The notes: generated by a model not told the origin, from the sequence alone. 9,412 nt of DNA from an uncultured Clostridia bacterium (GCA_934247335.1 CAKQJJ010000040.1:1-9412), one strand, 5' to 3'; positions 1-6,195 are shown, counted from the stretch's first letter. Made by a program: numbers and translations.

Positions 1-1174
1 GTTTCTTTTCCTTCATTTCCACTTCGGTAGCCGCGCCGACGTTGATTACTGCAACGCCGCCTGCAAGTTTTGCAAGACGTTCGGCAAGTTTTTCCTTGTC
101 GTAGTCGGAAGTGGTAACTTCCATCTGAGCGCGGATAGCCTTGATTCTGTCCTTGATTTCGGTGGGATCGCCGCAGCCTTCGACGATAGTGGTGTTGTCC
201 TTATCGACTTTAACCTGCTTTGCTCTGCCCAGCATATTGAGAGTAACGTCCTTAAACTCGATACCCATTTCTTCGCTGACCACCGTGCCGCCGGTGAGAG
301 TAGCGATATCTTTCAGCATTTCCTTTCTTCTGTCGCCGAATCCGGGCGCCTTAACGGCAACCACGCTGAACGTTCCGCGCAGTTTGTTTACGACCAGAGT
401 CGCAAGCGCTTCGCTTTCGATGTCGTCGGCTATGATAAGCAATTTTGCGCCGTTGTTGACGATCTGTTCCAGAACGGGCAGAATTTCCTGAATGTTGCTG
501 ATTTTCTTATCGGTAATAAGGATAAGCGGATTGTCGAGCACCGCTTCCATTTTCTCGGTGTTGGTAACCATATAAGCGGAAGCGTAACCTCTGTCGAACT
601 GCATACCTTCGACGACGGAAAGATTGGTTTCCATGGTCTTGGACTCTTCGATGGTGATAACGCCGTCCTTGCCCACTTTTTCCATGGCTTCGGCAATCAG
701 TTCGCCGACGTTGGTGTCGCCCGCGGAGTTGCTTGCAACCTGCTGAATGGCGACTTTGCCGTCAACCACTTTGCTTATGGATTTAAGATGTTCTACGGCA
801 ACGTTCGTAGCGGCTGCGATACCCTTTTTGACGATCATGGGGTTTGCGCCCGCAGCGATGTTTTTAAGACCTTCGTGAATGATTGCCTGAGCAAGCACGC
901 ACGCGGTGGTGGTGCCGTCGCCGGCAACGTCGTTGGTCTTGGTGGAAACCTCTTTAACCAGCTGCGCGCCCATGTTTTCAAAAGGATCTTTAAGCTCGAT
1001 TTCCTTTGCGATGGTCACGCCGTCGTTGGTGATGAGCGGAGCGCCGTATTTCTTGTCGAGAACGACGTTTCTGCCCTTGGGTCCCAAAGTAATTTTTACG
1101 GTATTTGCAAGCGTATTGACGCCCGCTTCGAGAGCTTTTCTCGCTTCTTCGCCCGTTTTTATCTGTTTAGCCAT
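1..1174 (-). CDS. groEL: Chaperonin GroEL (60 kDa), C-terminus cut by window edge
   Basis: Cytosolic ATP-driven chaperonin; it forms a double heptameric ring that encloses unfolded proteins under the GroES lid. The 391 visible codons translate without frameshift from ATG at 1174. The equatorial ATP site is intact: TLGPKGRNV near residues 29-37 and GDGTTTA at 85-91, where Asp86 matches the catalytic Asp87 of E. coli. The apical domain holds VVEGMQFDRGY near 190 and APGFGDRRK near 275. The last visible residues, around ATEVEMKEK, match E. coli positions close to 390, so roughly 150 C-terminal residues lie beyond the left edge. Residue 92 is Cys where E. coli has Thr, a conservative change next to the ATP site. 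An AAGGAGG ribosome site lies 9 bp upstream. The gene starts 17 bp after groES and shares its promoter. Nothing suggests a divergent phage-type chaperonin. Confidence 0.98.
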   Translation of the reverse strand, partial: MAKQIKTGEEARKALEAGVNTLANTVKITLGPKGRNVVLDKKYGAPLITNDGVTIAKEIELKDPFENMGAQLVKEVSTKTNDVAGDGTTTACVLAQAIIHEGLKNIAAGANPMIVKKGIAAATNVAVEHLKSISKVVDGKVAIQQVASNSAGDTNVGELIAEAMEKVGKDGVITIEESKTMETNLSVVEGMQFDRGYASAYMVTNTEKMEAVLDNPLILITDKKISNIQEILPVLEQIVNNGAKLLIIADDIESEALATLVVNKLRGTFSVVAVKAPGFGDRRKEMLKDIATLTGGTVVSEEMGIEFKDVTLNMLGRAKQVKVDKDNTTIVEGCGDPTEIKDRIKAIRAQMEVTTSDYDKEKLAERLAKLAGGVAVINVGAATEVEMKEKK

Positions 1175-1191
1175 AAATTTCTGCCTCCTTA

Positions 1192-1476
1192 TTATTCAAC
1201 GATTGCCAGAATATCGCTCTGACGGAGAATGGTAACTTCCTTTCCGTCCAGTTTGAATTCGCTGCCGGCGTACTTGGAATAAAGCACCTTGTCGCCTACT
1301 TTAACCTGCATTTTGATGTCCTTGCCGTCGATGATTCCGCCGGGGCCCACCGCAATGATTTTTGCCATCTGCGGCTTCTCCTGATCCTTGGCAAGAAGCA
1401 CGATTCCGCTTTTGGTCTTTTCCTCGGCGTCAACCGGCTCGATTACTACCCTGTCGAAAAGTGGTGTAATTTTCAT
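1192..1476 (-). CDS. groES: Co-chaperonin GroES (10 kDa)
   Basis: Heptameric lid that caps GroEL and closes the folding chamber. At 94 aa it has the usual family length (E. coli 97). The N-terminus MKITPLFDRVVIEP is the standard first strand. The mobile loop follows at about residues 17-33 and contains the hydrophobic IVL tripeptide that docks on the GroEL apical domain (TKSGIVLLA). GPGG near 45-48 opens the roof hairpin, and KVGDKVLYSKYAGSEF near 60-75 is the conserved core. The C-terminus ends ILAIVE. The ATG at 1476 has a GGAGG ribosome site about 9 bp upstream. It is the first gene of the groES-groEL bicistron, behind a consensus promoter and a CtsR-like operator, so heat or protein-stress control is likely. 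Confidence 0.98.
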   Translation of the reverse strand: MKITPLFDRVVIEPVDAEEKTKSGIVLLAKDQEKPQMAKIIAVGPGGIIDGKDIKMQVKVGDKVLYSKYAGSEFKLDGKEVTILRQSDILAIVE

Positions 1477-1523
1477 ATTTACTTTACCTCCGAATGTTTT
1501 TCGTTTATCGTTACGATTGTAAT

Positions 1524-1537
1524 ATATCTTTCGATAT
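1524..1537 (-). promoter_or_regulatory. Small GNRA-loop hairpin in the groES leader
   Basis: On the minus strand ATATC-GAAA-GATAT forms a 5-bp stem closed by a GAAA tetraloop, about 50 nt before the groES start codon. The stem is mostly A-U and would melt easily. A thermosensing role is only a guess, and the hairpin does not cover the ribosome site. Confidence 0.3.
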
Positions 1538-1591
1538 TTTGCAAGCGTTTCGCCAAATTATTTCAATTTTTTTCCTTTTTAAGGCTTCCCG

Positions 1592-1622
1592 GGAGAGCGG
1601 CTTTTATTCGCTTTCGCTCTCC
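1592..1622 (-). promoter_or_regulatory. Hairpin in the groES 5' leader
   Basis: An 8-bp perfect inverted repeat, GGAGAGCG (1592-1599 on the plus strand) and CGCTCTCC (1615-1622), with a 15-nt loop. It lies within the transcribed leader, about 45 nt after the predicted start. Neither strand has a U-run after the stem, so it does not look like an intrinsic terminator. It may stabilise the transcript or be a leftover intergenic repeat; its role is unknown. Confidence 0.5.
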
Positions 1623-1646
1623 TTTCCGGAAATCCTTCGGAAAATC

Positions 1647-1663
1647 TTTGACTTTCTTTGACT
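1647..1663 (-). promoter_or_regulatory. CtsR operator (heptad direct repeat)
   Basis: On the minus strand the site reads AGTCAAA-GAA-AGTCAAA. It fits the published CtsR consensus RGTCAAA-NAN-RGTCAAA at every position. CtsR is the class III heat-shock repressor of Firmicutes; it normally controls clp genes and in some lineages also groESL. The box begins about 3 bp after the predicted transcription start, where a bound repressor would block initiation or clearance. No CIRCE element for HrcA was found nearby. Confidence 0.85.
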
Positions 1664-1672
1664 TTCAACCGT

Positions 1673-1701
1673 ATTATAATACGAAAATTTCGGTTTGTCA
1701 A
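1673..1701 (-). promoter_or_regulatory. Sigma-A promoter of groES-groEL, perfect consensus
   Basis: Read on the minus strand, TTGACA (1701-1696) and TATAAT (1678-1673) match both hexamers exactly and are separated by an ideal 17-bp spacer. The expected transcription start is near 1666, about 190 nt upstream of the groES ATG. Such a strong housekeeping promoter fits a gene kept low by a repressor and released under stress, which agrees with the operator just downstream. Confidence 0.9.
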
Positions 1702-1705
1702 GTAC

Positions 1706-1744
1706 TTTTTCAAAAATTTTCCAACTTTTTTTCAAATATTTCCC
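1706..1744. repeat. Tandem AT-rich direct repeat upstream of the groES promoter
   Basis: Two 17-bp copies, starting with TTTTTCAAA on the plus strand, occupy 1706-1722 and 1728-1744. They match at 15 of 17 positions and lie 22 bp apart, about two helical turns. The block fills the space between the -35 box and the end of the last phage gene. It could act as an UP-like element, a protein-binding pair or part of a phage attachment junction. Nothing in the sequence decides between these. Confidence 0.45.
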
Positions 1745-1754
1745 GGTCTGCGGA

Positions 1755-2063
1755 TTATTCGTTCGCAGCGTCGTCGGTTTGATCTTGCGCGTCCTCTTTT
1801 TCTTCCGACGCGCCTTCGTCCTGCTCTTCGCCGAGATTATCTTCGGTATCGTTTTCGCCGTCCGCGTCGCCCGGCTCGTCCTCGCGGTTATCCGGCACCA
1901 TAATGCCCAGAATTACGAAAACCGAGCATATCGCGCTTACGACCTCATTTACGTACGGAGCCGAAATTTTCAGTCCGAACAGTTGCAAAACGATTACCAC
2001 CGCGCCCGACAAACTCAGCCAGAACTTAACGCTTTTCAGCTTTTTCAACATTTTTTCCTTCAT
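1755..2063 (-). CDS. Holin, phi LC3-like, with long acidic tail
   Basis: Probable phage holin: a small membrane protein that collects in the cytoplasmic membrane and opens it at lysis. The 102 aa begin with a basic segment (MKEKMLKKLKSVK). Two hydrophobic segments follow at about residues 14-31 and 38-56, joined by a short turn with Pro36, which matches the two-helix plan of the Gram-positive phi LC3 holin family. The last 43 residues hold 21 Asp or Glu, which is long and unusually acidic in my judgement. The ATG at 2063 has GGGAGG 6 bp upstream. It is the last phage-type gene before the host groESL promoter, 41 bp after a second holin-like gene, and no endolysin gene is next to it. Family call is from the hydrophobic pattern and N-terminal motif; function is inferred. 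Confidence 0.75.
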   Translation of the reverse strand: MKEKMLKKLKSVKFWLSLSGAVVIVLQLFGLKISAPYVNEVVSAICSVFVILGIMVPDNREDEPGDADGENDTEDNLGEEQDEGASEEKEDAQDQTDDAANE

Positions 2064-2104
2064 AACAAACCTCCCTTATCGCGTTTTTCGACAGAAAAAA
2101 AGCC

Positions 2105-2389
2105 TCACGCTTTCTCCGGGTCGACAACGACTTCAACCTTTTTGACACTCTCATGATTTTCTTCCTTTATTCCCACGTGCGAGGCGACTTCGCGCAAAAC
2201 GCTTTCCACGTCTTTAACGTCGCTTTGCACCTGTTTAAGCGCGGACAGCGAACGCGTCAGCCCCTCGATAACCGACTGATATTTGTTTTCGCGCTTGCCC
2301 GTAATTTTCAGCTCGTAAATAAGCAACGAGCAGAAAAGAACGGCGAATATTCCGTTCGACACGGCAATGCGCATTACTTCTTCCCACAT
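2105..2389 (-). CDS. BhlA/UviB-like holin-related membrane protein
   Basis: Small single-pass membrane protein of the BhlA/UviB type, a family linked to holin or bacteriocin-release function. The 94 aa start MWEEVMRIAVSNGIFAVLF and have one hydrophobic helix at about residues 8-27. A charged linker (KITGKREN) follows, then a likely amphipathic coiled coil at roughly 33-72 and a charged tail with VEVVVDPEKA. The short N-terminus, the G-x-FAVLF segment and the Lys/Arg-Glu-rich KREN-KY step after the helix are typical of the family. The gene begins 1 bp after the 462-aa gene stops, with GGAG 8 bp before the ATG, so it is probably translated with it. It lies next to a second holin, an arrangement common in prophage lysis modules, but the usual amidase or other endolysin is absent. 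Confidence 0.75.
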   Translation of the reverse strand: MWEEVMRIAVSNGIFAVLFCSLLIYELKITGKRENKYQSVIEGLTRSLSALKQVQSDVKDVESVLREVASHVGIKEENHESVKKVEVVVDPEKA

Positions 2390-2390
2390 A

Positions 2391-3779
2391 CTAATTCTCC
2401 TCCGAATAATAAATTACGGGGGAAGAGAGAGCTTTGCCGTCGGATAATATGCGCAGCGCAAATTTTCGTCCCGGCGCGTCGAATCTCATTCTTTCCGACT
2501 TTTTCCCGGTTGCAACCGAACGCGAATATTTCTTTCCGTCGGCGTAAAGCTCGGCGGTAACCGCTCCTTCGTGCGTAAATTCCACCGCCTTGACGCATTT
2601 TTTACCCGCGCAACCAAAGTCAAGCTCGTTAAGCTCGAAAAGCGCTTTATCGCCTTCCGCAACCAAACAGTCGTCTTCGCCAAGCAGTTTCATGCTGCCG
2701 TCGTCCATGGCAAGAATAAGTTTATCCTGCTCGTACAAAGGGCAGAACGACTTGATTTTATATCCGCAGTACACCTCGGCTTTGTCTTCGCCGAACACGA
2801 TAAGCGCGTTGTTGCCCGCGTAGTCCGCGTCCTGCTCCGAATAAACGTCGGACGGAAATTCAAGCCTCGTCGCCACGTACGTTTTTCCGTGAAATCCAAC
2901 TATCTGCGACTGTTCGCCGCCTATAAAAGCCGAACCTAAAAATTCGCTTTTGCTTTCAAGCTTGCTTCCGTCGAAGCGATACAACCCGCGCGAAGTGAAA
3001 AACCACGCGCCGTCGCCCGAGCAACGCACGGTGTTTCCGTACGCCTTTTCGCCAGTTTCGCATATTTTCGTAACCGTATAGTTTTCGCTGTCCGCTTTGG
3101 AAATGCGCGATATTCCGTTATCCTGAAAAACGTAAATATAGTTTTTCAGATTTACAAGTCCGCGCACCATTCCGCACTCGTTGTACACGTACAACGACGT
3201 CTGCGAACCGCTCCAGGTCTTGGGATTGAACATCGCGCAGTAACGCACGCGCGGATAATTGTCCGACGAACACGCAAAAAGCTTTCCGTCATAAATAACC
3301 GCGCCCGTAACCATCGGATTTGAACTCAGCTTTGTAAACTCCTTGTCGTACACGTAAAAACCGTTTTCTCCGCAGTTTATAAGCAGATAATTCTGTCCGT
3401 CGTAGTTGTAATCTATAAAAATCGGCGGCTCGGTAAAAGTGACGGCGCTAAGCGTGCCGACGAACGTGCCAGCGCTCGTAAAATCGTAAAACGCAAGCTT
3501 GTTTTCGGCGTTCAGCCCGAACACGTAATCGTGCTCGGCGCCCGCCTTGTCTATGCACTTGAAGCAATGCGGATATTTTAAGTTTATCGACGCAAAATTG
3601 CCTTCCGCCGCTTTTACGCCCAAACCGCGCTTAAAAACGTTGCCGCACTTGCGCATATTGACGATAATTTTTACGTCCTTGCCCGAAACTTCCGACTCCG
3701 CGTCGGCAAAATGCCCGCTGTCGTCGCAGCGATATTCGTATATTTTCTCTTTGGTAAGCTTATCGGTAAAACTTTTCAT
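2391..3779 (-). CDS. Probable podovirus tail hub/nozzle protein (P22 gp10 position)
   Basis: I do not recognise this 462-aa protein from a family signature. It is beta-rich: short strands rich in Tyr, Phe and Gly recur with turns such as YDGK, DGSKL and DDGSMKL. This looks like a beta-propeller or stacked-sheet fold, for example at about residues 130-370. MFNPKTWS near 184 resembles the aspartate/tryptophan turns often found in such hubs. There is no signal peptide and no membrane segment. It follows the 188-aa connector candidate by 21 bp and has GGGAGG before its ATG. In P22-like phages the gene after the small head-to-tail adaptor encodes the tail hub gp10, of very similar length (about 470 aa), and T7-like nozzles also contain a propeller. 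Gene order and length therefore suggest a hub that closes the portal channel. Alternatives are a receptor-binding or other virion surface protein. Confidence 0.5.
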   Translation of the reverse strand: MKSFTDKLTKEKIYEYRCDDSGHFADAESEVSGKDVKIIVNMRKCGNVFKRGLGVKAAEGNFASINLKYPHCFKCIDKAGAEHDYVFGLNAENKLAFYDFTSAGTFVGTLSAVTFTEPPIFIDYNYDGQNYLLINCGENGFYVYDKEFTKLSSNPMVTGAVIYDGKLFACSSDNYPRVRYCAMFNPKTWSGSQTSLYVYNECGMVRGLVNLKNYIYVFQDNGISRISKADSENYTVTKICETGEKAYGNTVRCSGDGAWFFTSRGLYRFDGSKLESKSEFLGSAFIGGEQSQIVGFHGKTYVATRLEFPSDVYSEQDADYAGNNALIVFGEDKAEVYCGYKIKSFCPLYEQDKLILAMDDGSMKLLGEDDCLVAEGDKALFELNELDFGCAGKKCVKAVEFTHEGAVTAELYADGKKYSRSVATGKKSERMRFDAPGRKFALRILSDGKALSSPVIYYSEEN

Positions 3780-3800
3780 AAAAAATCCTCCCGATAAATC

Positions 3801-4367
3801 CTAAAACCATTTTCTCACGGGTATAATTCCCGGCGAACGCGTCTTTTTGTTTTTCAGCTTGGCAATTTCCCGCTCGAACAGGCTCTGCCACTTAACCGCC
3901 TCGCCGTTTACTCCGGTAGCCACGCAGTATTCCGCGCACGCGCCGTACACAAGCGCCCGCTCGTTGATTGCCGCCGAAAACGGCAGATCGTCGTCTATCT
4001 GCATTTTTGCGGGCACGTACGTATAATAAACGTAATACGTTCCGTCCTCTATCAGAATTCTGTCCGAATAAACGGTGTACGCGGCAGTTTTTCCCGCCGA
4101 GGTTTTAACCGTCACTATTTCCAGCAGTTTATCGTCTATATTAGAATAGAAAATGCAGCCCGAAACCGCTCGGCATATTTTTGAATTTGCGGGTGCCGTA
4201 GCCGAGAGCGCGATATCCGCCGCGGCAATGTTGACGCAGCGCACCAGATCGTTCCGCTCGGTCAGGCGTTCGCCCGAAAGCGTATCGCCCGCGTTAATCG
4301 CGGCAACCAGCTCCGTAAGCCCCAGGTATTTTGCGGCGCAACTCACGACTTCGCTCACTTTACTCAT
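3801..4367 (-). CDS. Probable head-to-tail connector (P22 gp4 / T7 gp11 position)
   Basis: A 188-aa protein with a helical N-terminal third (KVSEVVSCAAKYLGL, then ERNDLVRCVNIAAADIAL). A beta-rich centre at about 65-125 follows, with VYSDRILIEDGTYYVYYTYVP. The helical end (INERALVYGACAEYCVATG, then WQSLFEREIAKLKNKK) is followed by a short basic-aromatic tail, IPVRKWF. This layout of helices packing on the portal plus an extended tail fits podovirus adaptor or gatekeeper proteins, which form a dodecameric ring under the portal. Size and position after the capsid gene and before the hub candidate agree with P22 gp4 (about 166 aa) and T7 gp11 (about 196 aa). Its ATG overlaps the previous gene by 8 bp, with AAGGAG almost touching the start. 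The role is inferred from layout and order, not from a catalytic motif. Confidence 0.55.
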   Translation of the reverse strand: MSKVSEVVSCAAKYLGLTELVAAINAGDTLSGERLTERNDLVRCVNIAAADIALSATAPANSKICRAVSGCIFYSNIDDKLLEIVTVKTSAGKTAAYTVYSDRILIEDGTYYVYYTYVPAKMQIDDDLPFSAAINERALVYGACAEYCVATGVNGEAVKWQSLFEREIAKLKNKKTRSPGIIPVRKWF

Positions 4368-4704
4368 ACTCCTTCCCCCTCATGGCGCGCTCGTACTTTT
4401 GCTCGACGTCGCTTACGGCGCGCGCCACGGCGGATTTTTCCGCTTTGTCGTTAGCTTCGTCTATTTCTTCCAATAATTTTTTAAGATTTTCTCTTCTCGT
4501 CTTCGCTACGTGAATATAGCTTCGCTCGTCCAGCTCGGGATAGGGAAGCACCACGGCGAGCGTGCTTCCCTTCTGTCCTCCGAAGTGGACTTCGAATCGT
4601 TTTCTTTCATACGAATAAAACACGAAGTAATCCGGATCGAGCGCCCGGATTCGCCGCGCTATACCGAACAAATCGTCTTCTACGACGTATCCCTTGCCTA
4701 TCAT
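4360..4704 (-). CDS. Conserved-type phage protein of unknown function
   Basis: I cannot name this 114-aa protein. The N-terminal half looks like a small mixed alpha/beta fold: an initial helix (LFGIARRIRALD), then strands with YFVFYSYERKRFEVHFG and STLAVVLPY. The C-terminal half, from about residue 66, is a long charged helix or coiled coil (TRRENLKKLLEEIDEANDK and onward). There is no membrane segment or cysteine motif. It starts 2 bp after the capsid gene ends, with only a weak GGAG well upstream, so translation is probably coupled to capsid translation. It overlaps the connector candidate by 8 bp. A position directly after the coat gene suggests a structural or assembly accessory, such as a decoration or completion factor, but the sequence does not show this. 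Confidence 0.6.
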   Translation of the reverse strand: MIGKGYVVEDDLFGIARRIRALDPDYFVFYSYERKRFEVHFGGQKGSTLAVVLPYPELDERSYIHVAKTRRENLKKLLEEIDEANDKAEKSAVARAVSDVEQKYERAMRGKEYE

Positions 4705-4706
4705 GC

Positions 4707-5858
4707 TTACGCTCTGGTTACTCCGGTAAGACGAGCAAGTCCGTTGGGCTTAGCGCAGATAAGATCGCAATACTTGACCAGAGTCGCGGTATAAACGGGC
4801 TTACCCTGAGCCTGACGGAGAATGTTGCCGTTTTCGGTTTCGAGGAATCTCCAGTCGCACAGCTGATGCAGTTTAAGCGTGGAAGTATCCATGACGTACA
4901 TGGTTCCGCTGTCTACGAAACGCTCGAATACCATAGGTACGCCGCCGAACGAAATAGCCTTAAAGCCGGTGTCGGTGGTCATGTAGTCCACGTTGCGCTT
5001 ATAGGACGCGAGGAAATCGAGGTAGGAATACTTGGCAAGCTGCGACATTGCGATAAAGTCGATAGTGCAGTTTGCATAGTTTTCCACTCTGTCGATAACT
5101 TCCTGAATTTTCACGTCGTCAAGCGCTCCGGTGGAAGACTTGGTGTACGGAAGAAGCGAAGTAATGCTGCTTCTCGGCACGCCGTAAAGATTGCCGCTGG
5201 TTGCGAATATCGATTTGATACCGGAAATTTCCTTGTTCTTGCTGCCCTGATTGTAAAGATATCCGACGGTGACGGTAGGCGTAACCGAAAGAGTTACCTT
5301 TTTGTTGGTTCTGTCGATGGACACGATTTTAGCCGCAACTTTATCTACGCCGGCAGAAGTGGAATATACGTCCACGAGCATGCCTTCGATGAGGTTGTTG
5401 GTGTCGTTAACGGTAAGAACGCCGTCGGTTACAGCCGAAATGTTGGTAAGAAAACCGGTGCCGTCGCCGTAAAGCATTCTCGCCAGATTGAACTTGGAAG
5501 CCTCCATAAGTCCGGTTATTTCGGCGTTGAGAAGGTCGGTAAACGCGCCCATGCCTTCTCTGCCGGCGCGGATAGCCTTGTCCGAAATGGAAATCTGTCC
5601 GTACAGATTTTTAAGAGTGCTTGTAAACTGCAAATACTTGTTGCCGGAAGCCACGGGAAGCTCGCCGTCTTCGTCGCCCGCTCCCACGCCGCCGTTGATT
5701 CCCCAGCGTACCGCGGTGCGTATCTCGTTGCCGTATACGTCCGCCTGAGTCTGCTCGATCTTCGCCAGCAACGGATTTGCCGTAGTGTTGAGAAGATTGC
5801 TCATAGTTCCCAGATAAATGTTTTTCAATGCGTTTTCCGCTTCGCTTAATGTGATCAT
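4707..5858 (-). CDS. Phage major capsid protein (HK97-like fold expected)
   Basis: Main shell protein of the phage head, 383 aa. The N-terminal region has a helix (LSEAENALKNIYLGTMSNLL), NTTANPLLAKIEQ near residues 24-36, then GAGDEDGELPVASGNKY near 59-75. This is the N-arm to E-loop pattern seen in many Firmicutes phage coat proteins. The spine-helix region follows (FTDLLNAEITGLMEASKFNLARMLYGDG, about 106-132, in two parts). Residues about 143-200 form an inserted beta domain (VLTVNDTNNLIEGMLVDVY and onward). The remainder carries the P and A domains and ends with a strand near VYTATLVKYCDLICAKPNG. ATG at 5858 is preceded by a strong AAAGGAG in an A-rich leader, which suits a highly expressed coat gene. 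It lies after the acidic scaffold candidate and a repeat-filled gap. No separate protease gene is visible, consistent with P22-style assembly on a scaffold. Confidence 0.87.
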   Translation of the reverse strand: MITLSEAENALKNIYLGTMSNLLNTTANPLLAKIEQTQADVYGNEIRTAVRWGINGGVGAGDEDGELPVASGNKYLQFTSTLKNLYGQISISDKAIRAGREGMGAFTDLLNAEITGLMEASKFNLARMLYGDGTGFLTNISAVTDGVLTVNDTNNLIEGMLVDVYSTSAGVDKVAAKIVSIDRTNKKVTLSVTPTVTVGYLYNQGSKNKEISGIKSIFATSGNLYGVPRSSITSLLPYTKSSTGALDDVKIQEVIDRVENYANCTIDFIAMSQLAKYSYLDFLASYKRNVDYMTTDTGFKAISFGGVPMVFERFVDSGTMYVMDTSTLKLHQLCDWRFLETENGNILRQAQGKPVYTATLVKYCDLICAKPNGLARLTGVTRA

Positions 5859-5940
5859 TGTTAAATTTCTCCTTTATTTTTAATAATTTGATTTTTTGTT
5901 TGTTTTTGTCTTGATTTTTGTTTTTGGATTTAAACTCCAA
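5859..5940 (-). promoter_or_regulatory. A-rich translation leader of the capsid gene
   Basis: The minus-strand RNA before the capsid ATG is strongly A-rich, with many CAAAAA and AAAAAC steps and almost no G. It ends in AAAGGAG, 9 nt from the start codon. It should be unstructured and give efficient ribosome loading, as expected for the most abundant virion protein. One weak inverted repeat (TTGGA with TCCAA) lies at its upstream end. I see no convincing -35/-10 pair here, so it is called a leader and not a promoter. Confidence 0.5.
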
Positions 5941-5972
5941 GTGATAAAATTTCAGTTGCCGGTCATTTCCCC

Positions 5973-5997
5973 GTAGAGATAACGTTTCATCGCCCGC
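5973..5997 (+). repeat. GTAG...CCCGC repeat, decayed copy A
   Basis: A 25-bp unit with the same length and ends as copy D at 6196-6220. It matches D at 20 of 25 positions, including the last 14 bases. The five differences, all transitions, fall in the left arm and destroy the hairpin that D can form. This looks like a decayed copy of the same element. Confidence 0.6.
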
Positions 5998-6005
5998 AAA
6001 TTCCC

Positions 6006-6030
6006 GTAGGTGAGCCCTGCGGTCTCCCGC
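6006..6030 (+). repeat. GTAG...CCCGC repeat, decayed copy B
   Basis: A 25-bp unit that begins GTAGG and ends CTCCCGC, spaced 8 bp after copy A. The inner bases are unlike those of A and D, and only a weak stem (GAG with CTC) remains. It is assigned to the family by length and end motifs, so the call is tentative. Confidence 0.4.
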
Positions 6031-6040
6031 TCCTTTTTAA

Positions 6041-6089
6041 AGCCTCTCACCCCGGGATAGGTGGCACGGTTACCGTGACGGAGAGGGCT
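6041..6089. repeat. Imperfect palindromic intergenic element
   Basis: The ends AGCCTCTC (6041-6048) and GAGAGGGCT (6081-6089) are inverted repeats with one bulged base. They enclose CACGGT-T-ACCGTG (6065-6077), a 6-bp perfect inner palindrome. The unit of about 49 bp with a nested hairpin resembles small non-mobile or MITE-like repeats common between genes of clostridial genomes (from memory, not searched). It carries no coding sequence. Confidence 0.55.
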
Positions 6090-6092
6090 ATT

Positions 6093-6119
6093 GTAGGGAC
6101 AGACGTCCCCGACTGTCCG
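6093..6119 (+). repeat. GTAGGG...CCG hairpin repeat, copy C
   Basis: A 27-bp unit beginning GTAGGG and ending GTCCG, with a perfect 6-bp stem GGACAG (6097-6102) and CTGTCC (6113-6118) around a 10-nt loop. The outer motifs match copies A, B and D, while the stem sequence differs. Stem pairing without sequence identity suggests compensatory change, or a family defined by shape. Confidence 0.6.
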
Positions 6120-6195
6120 AATAAGGTTACCGCGTGACAATCTCTATCGCTCAATAGAACAAAATTTCCCGGTTCCTCACTTTCAACCTTATATC

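Noticed and set aside
1..1174. GroEL as a phage-encoded chaperonin.
   Set aside because: Sequence, groES pairing and heat-shock operator are those of a normal bacterial groESL. Phage chaperonins known to me are strongly divergent.
788..1222. Long plus-strand open frame opposite groEL (and 906-1235).
   Set aside because: It runs antisense to a clear groEL sequence, has no ribosome site, and its protein has no recognisable pattern. The frame is a by-product of groEL codon use.
1592..1622. The GGAGAGCG/CGCTCTCC hairpin as an intrinsic terminator for the phage operon.
   Set aside because: It has no U-run after either arm. It also lies downstream of the groES promoter, so it would block groES itself.
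1477..1700. Possible CIRCE element (HrcA operator) in front of groES.
   Set aside because: No TTAGCACTC or GAGTGCTAA half-site, even with several mismatches, was found on either strand.
4866..5849. 327-codon plus-strand open frame antisense to the capsid gene.
   Set aside because: The capsid protein on the minus strand has a clear family pattern and ribosome site. The antisense frame has neither and lacks family features.
5611..5940. 109-codon minus-strand frame overlapping the capsid start.
   Set aside because: It is out of frame with the capsid gene. Its Lys/Asn-rich beginning comes from the A-rich leader.
5952..6140. 62-codon minus-strand frame in the gap between scaffold and capsid genes.
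   Set aside because: It runs over the hairpin repeats, and its translation is repeat-derived and Arg/Gly-rich without a domain.
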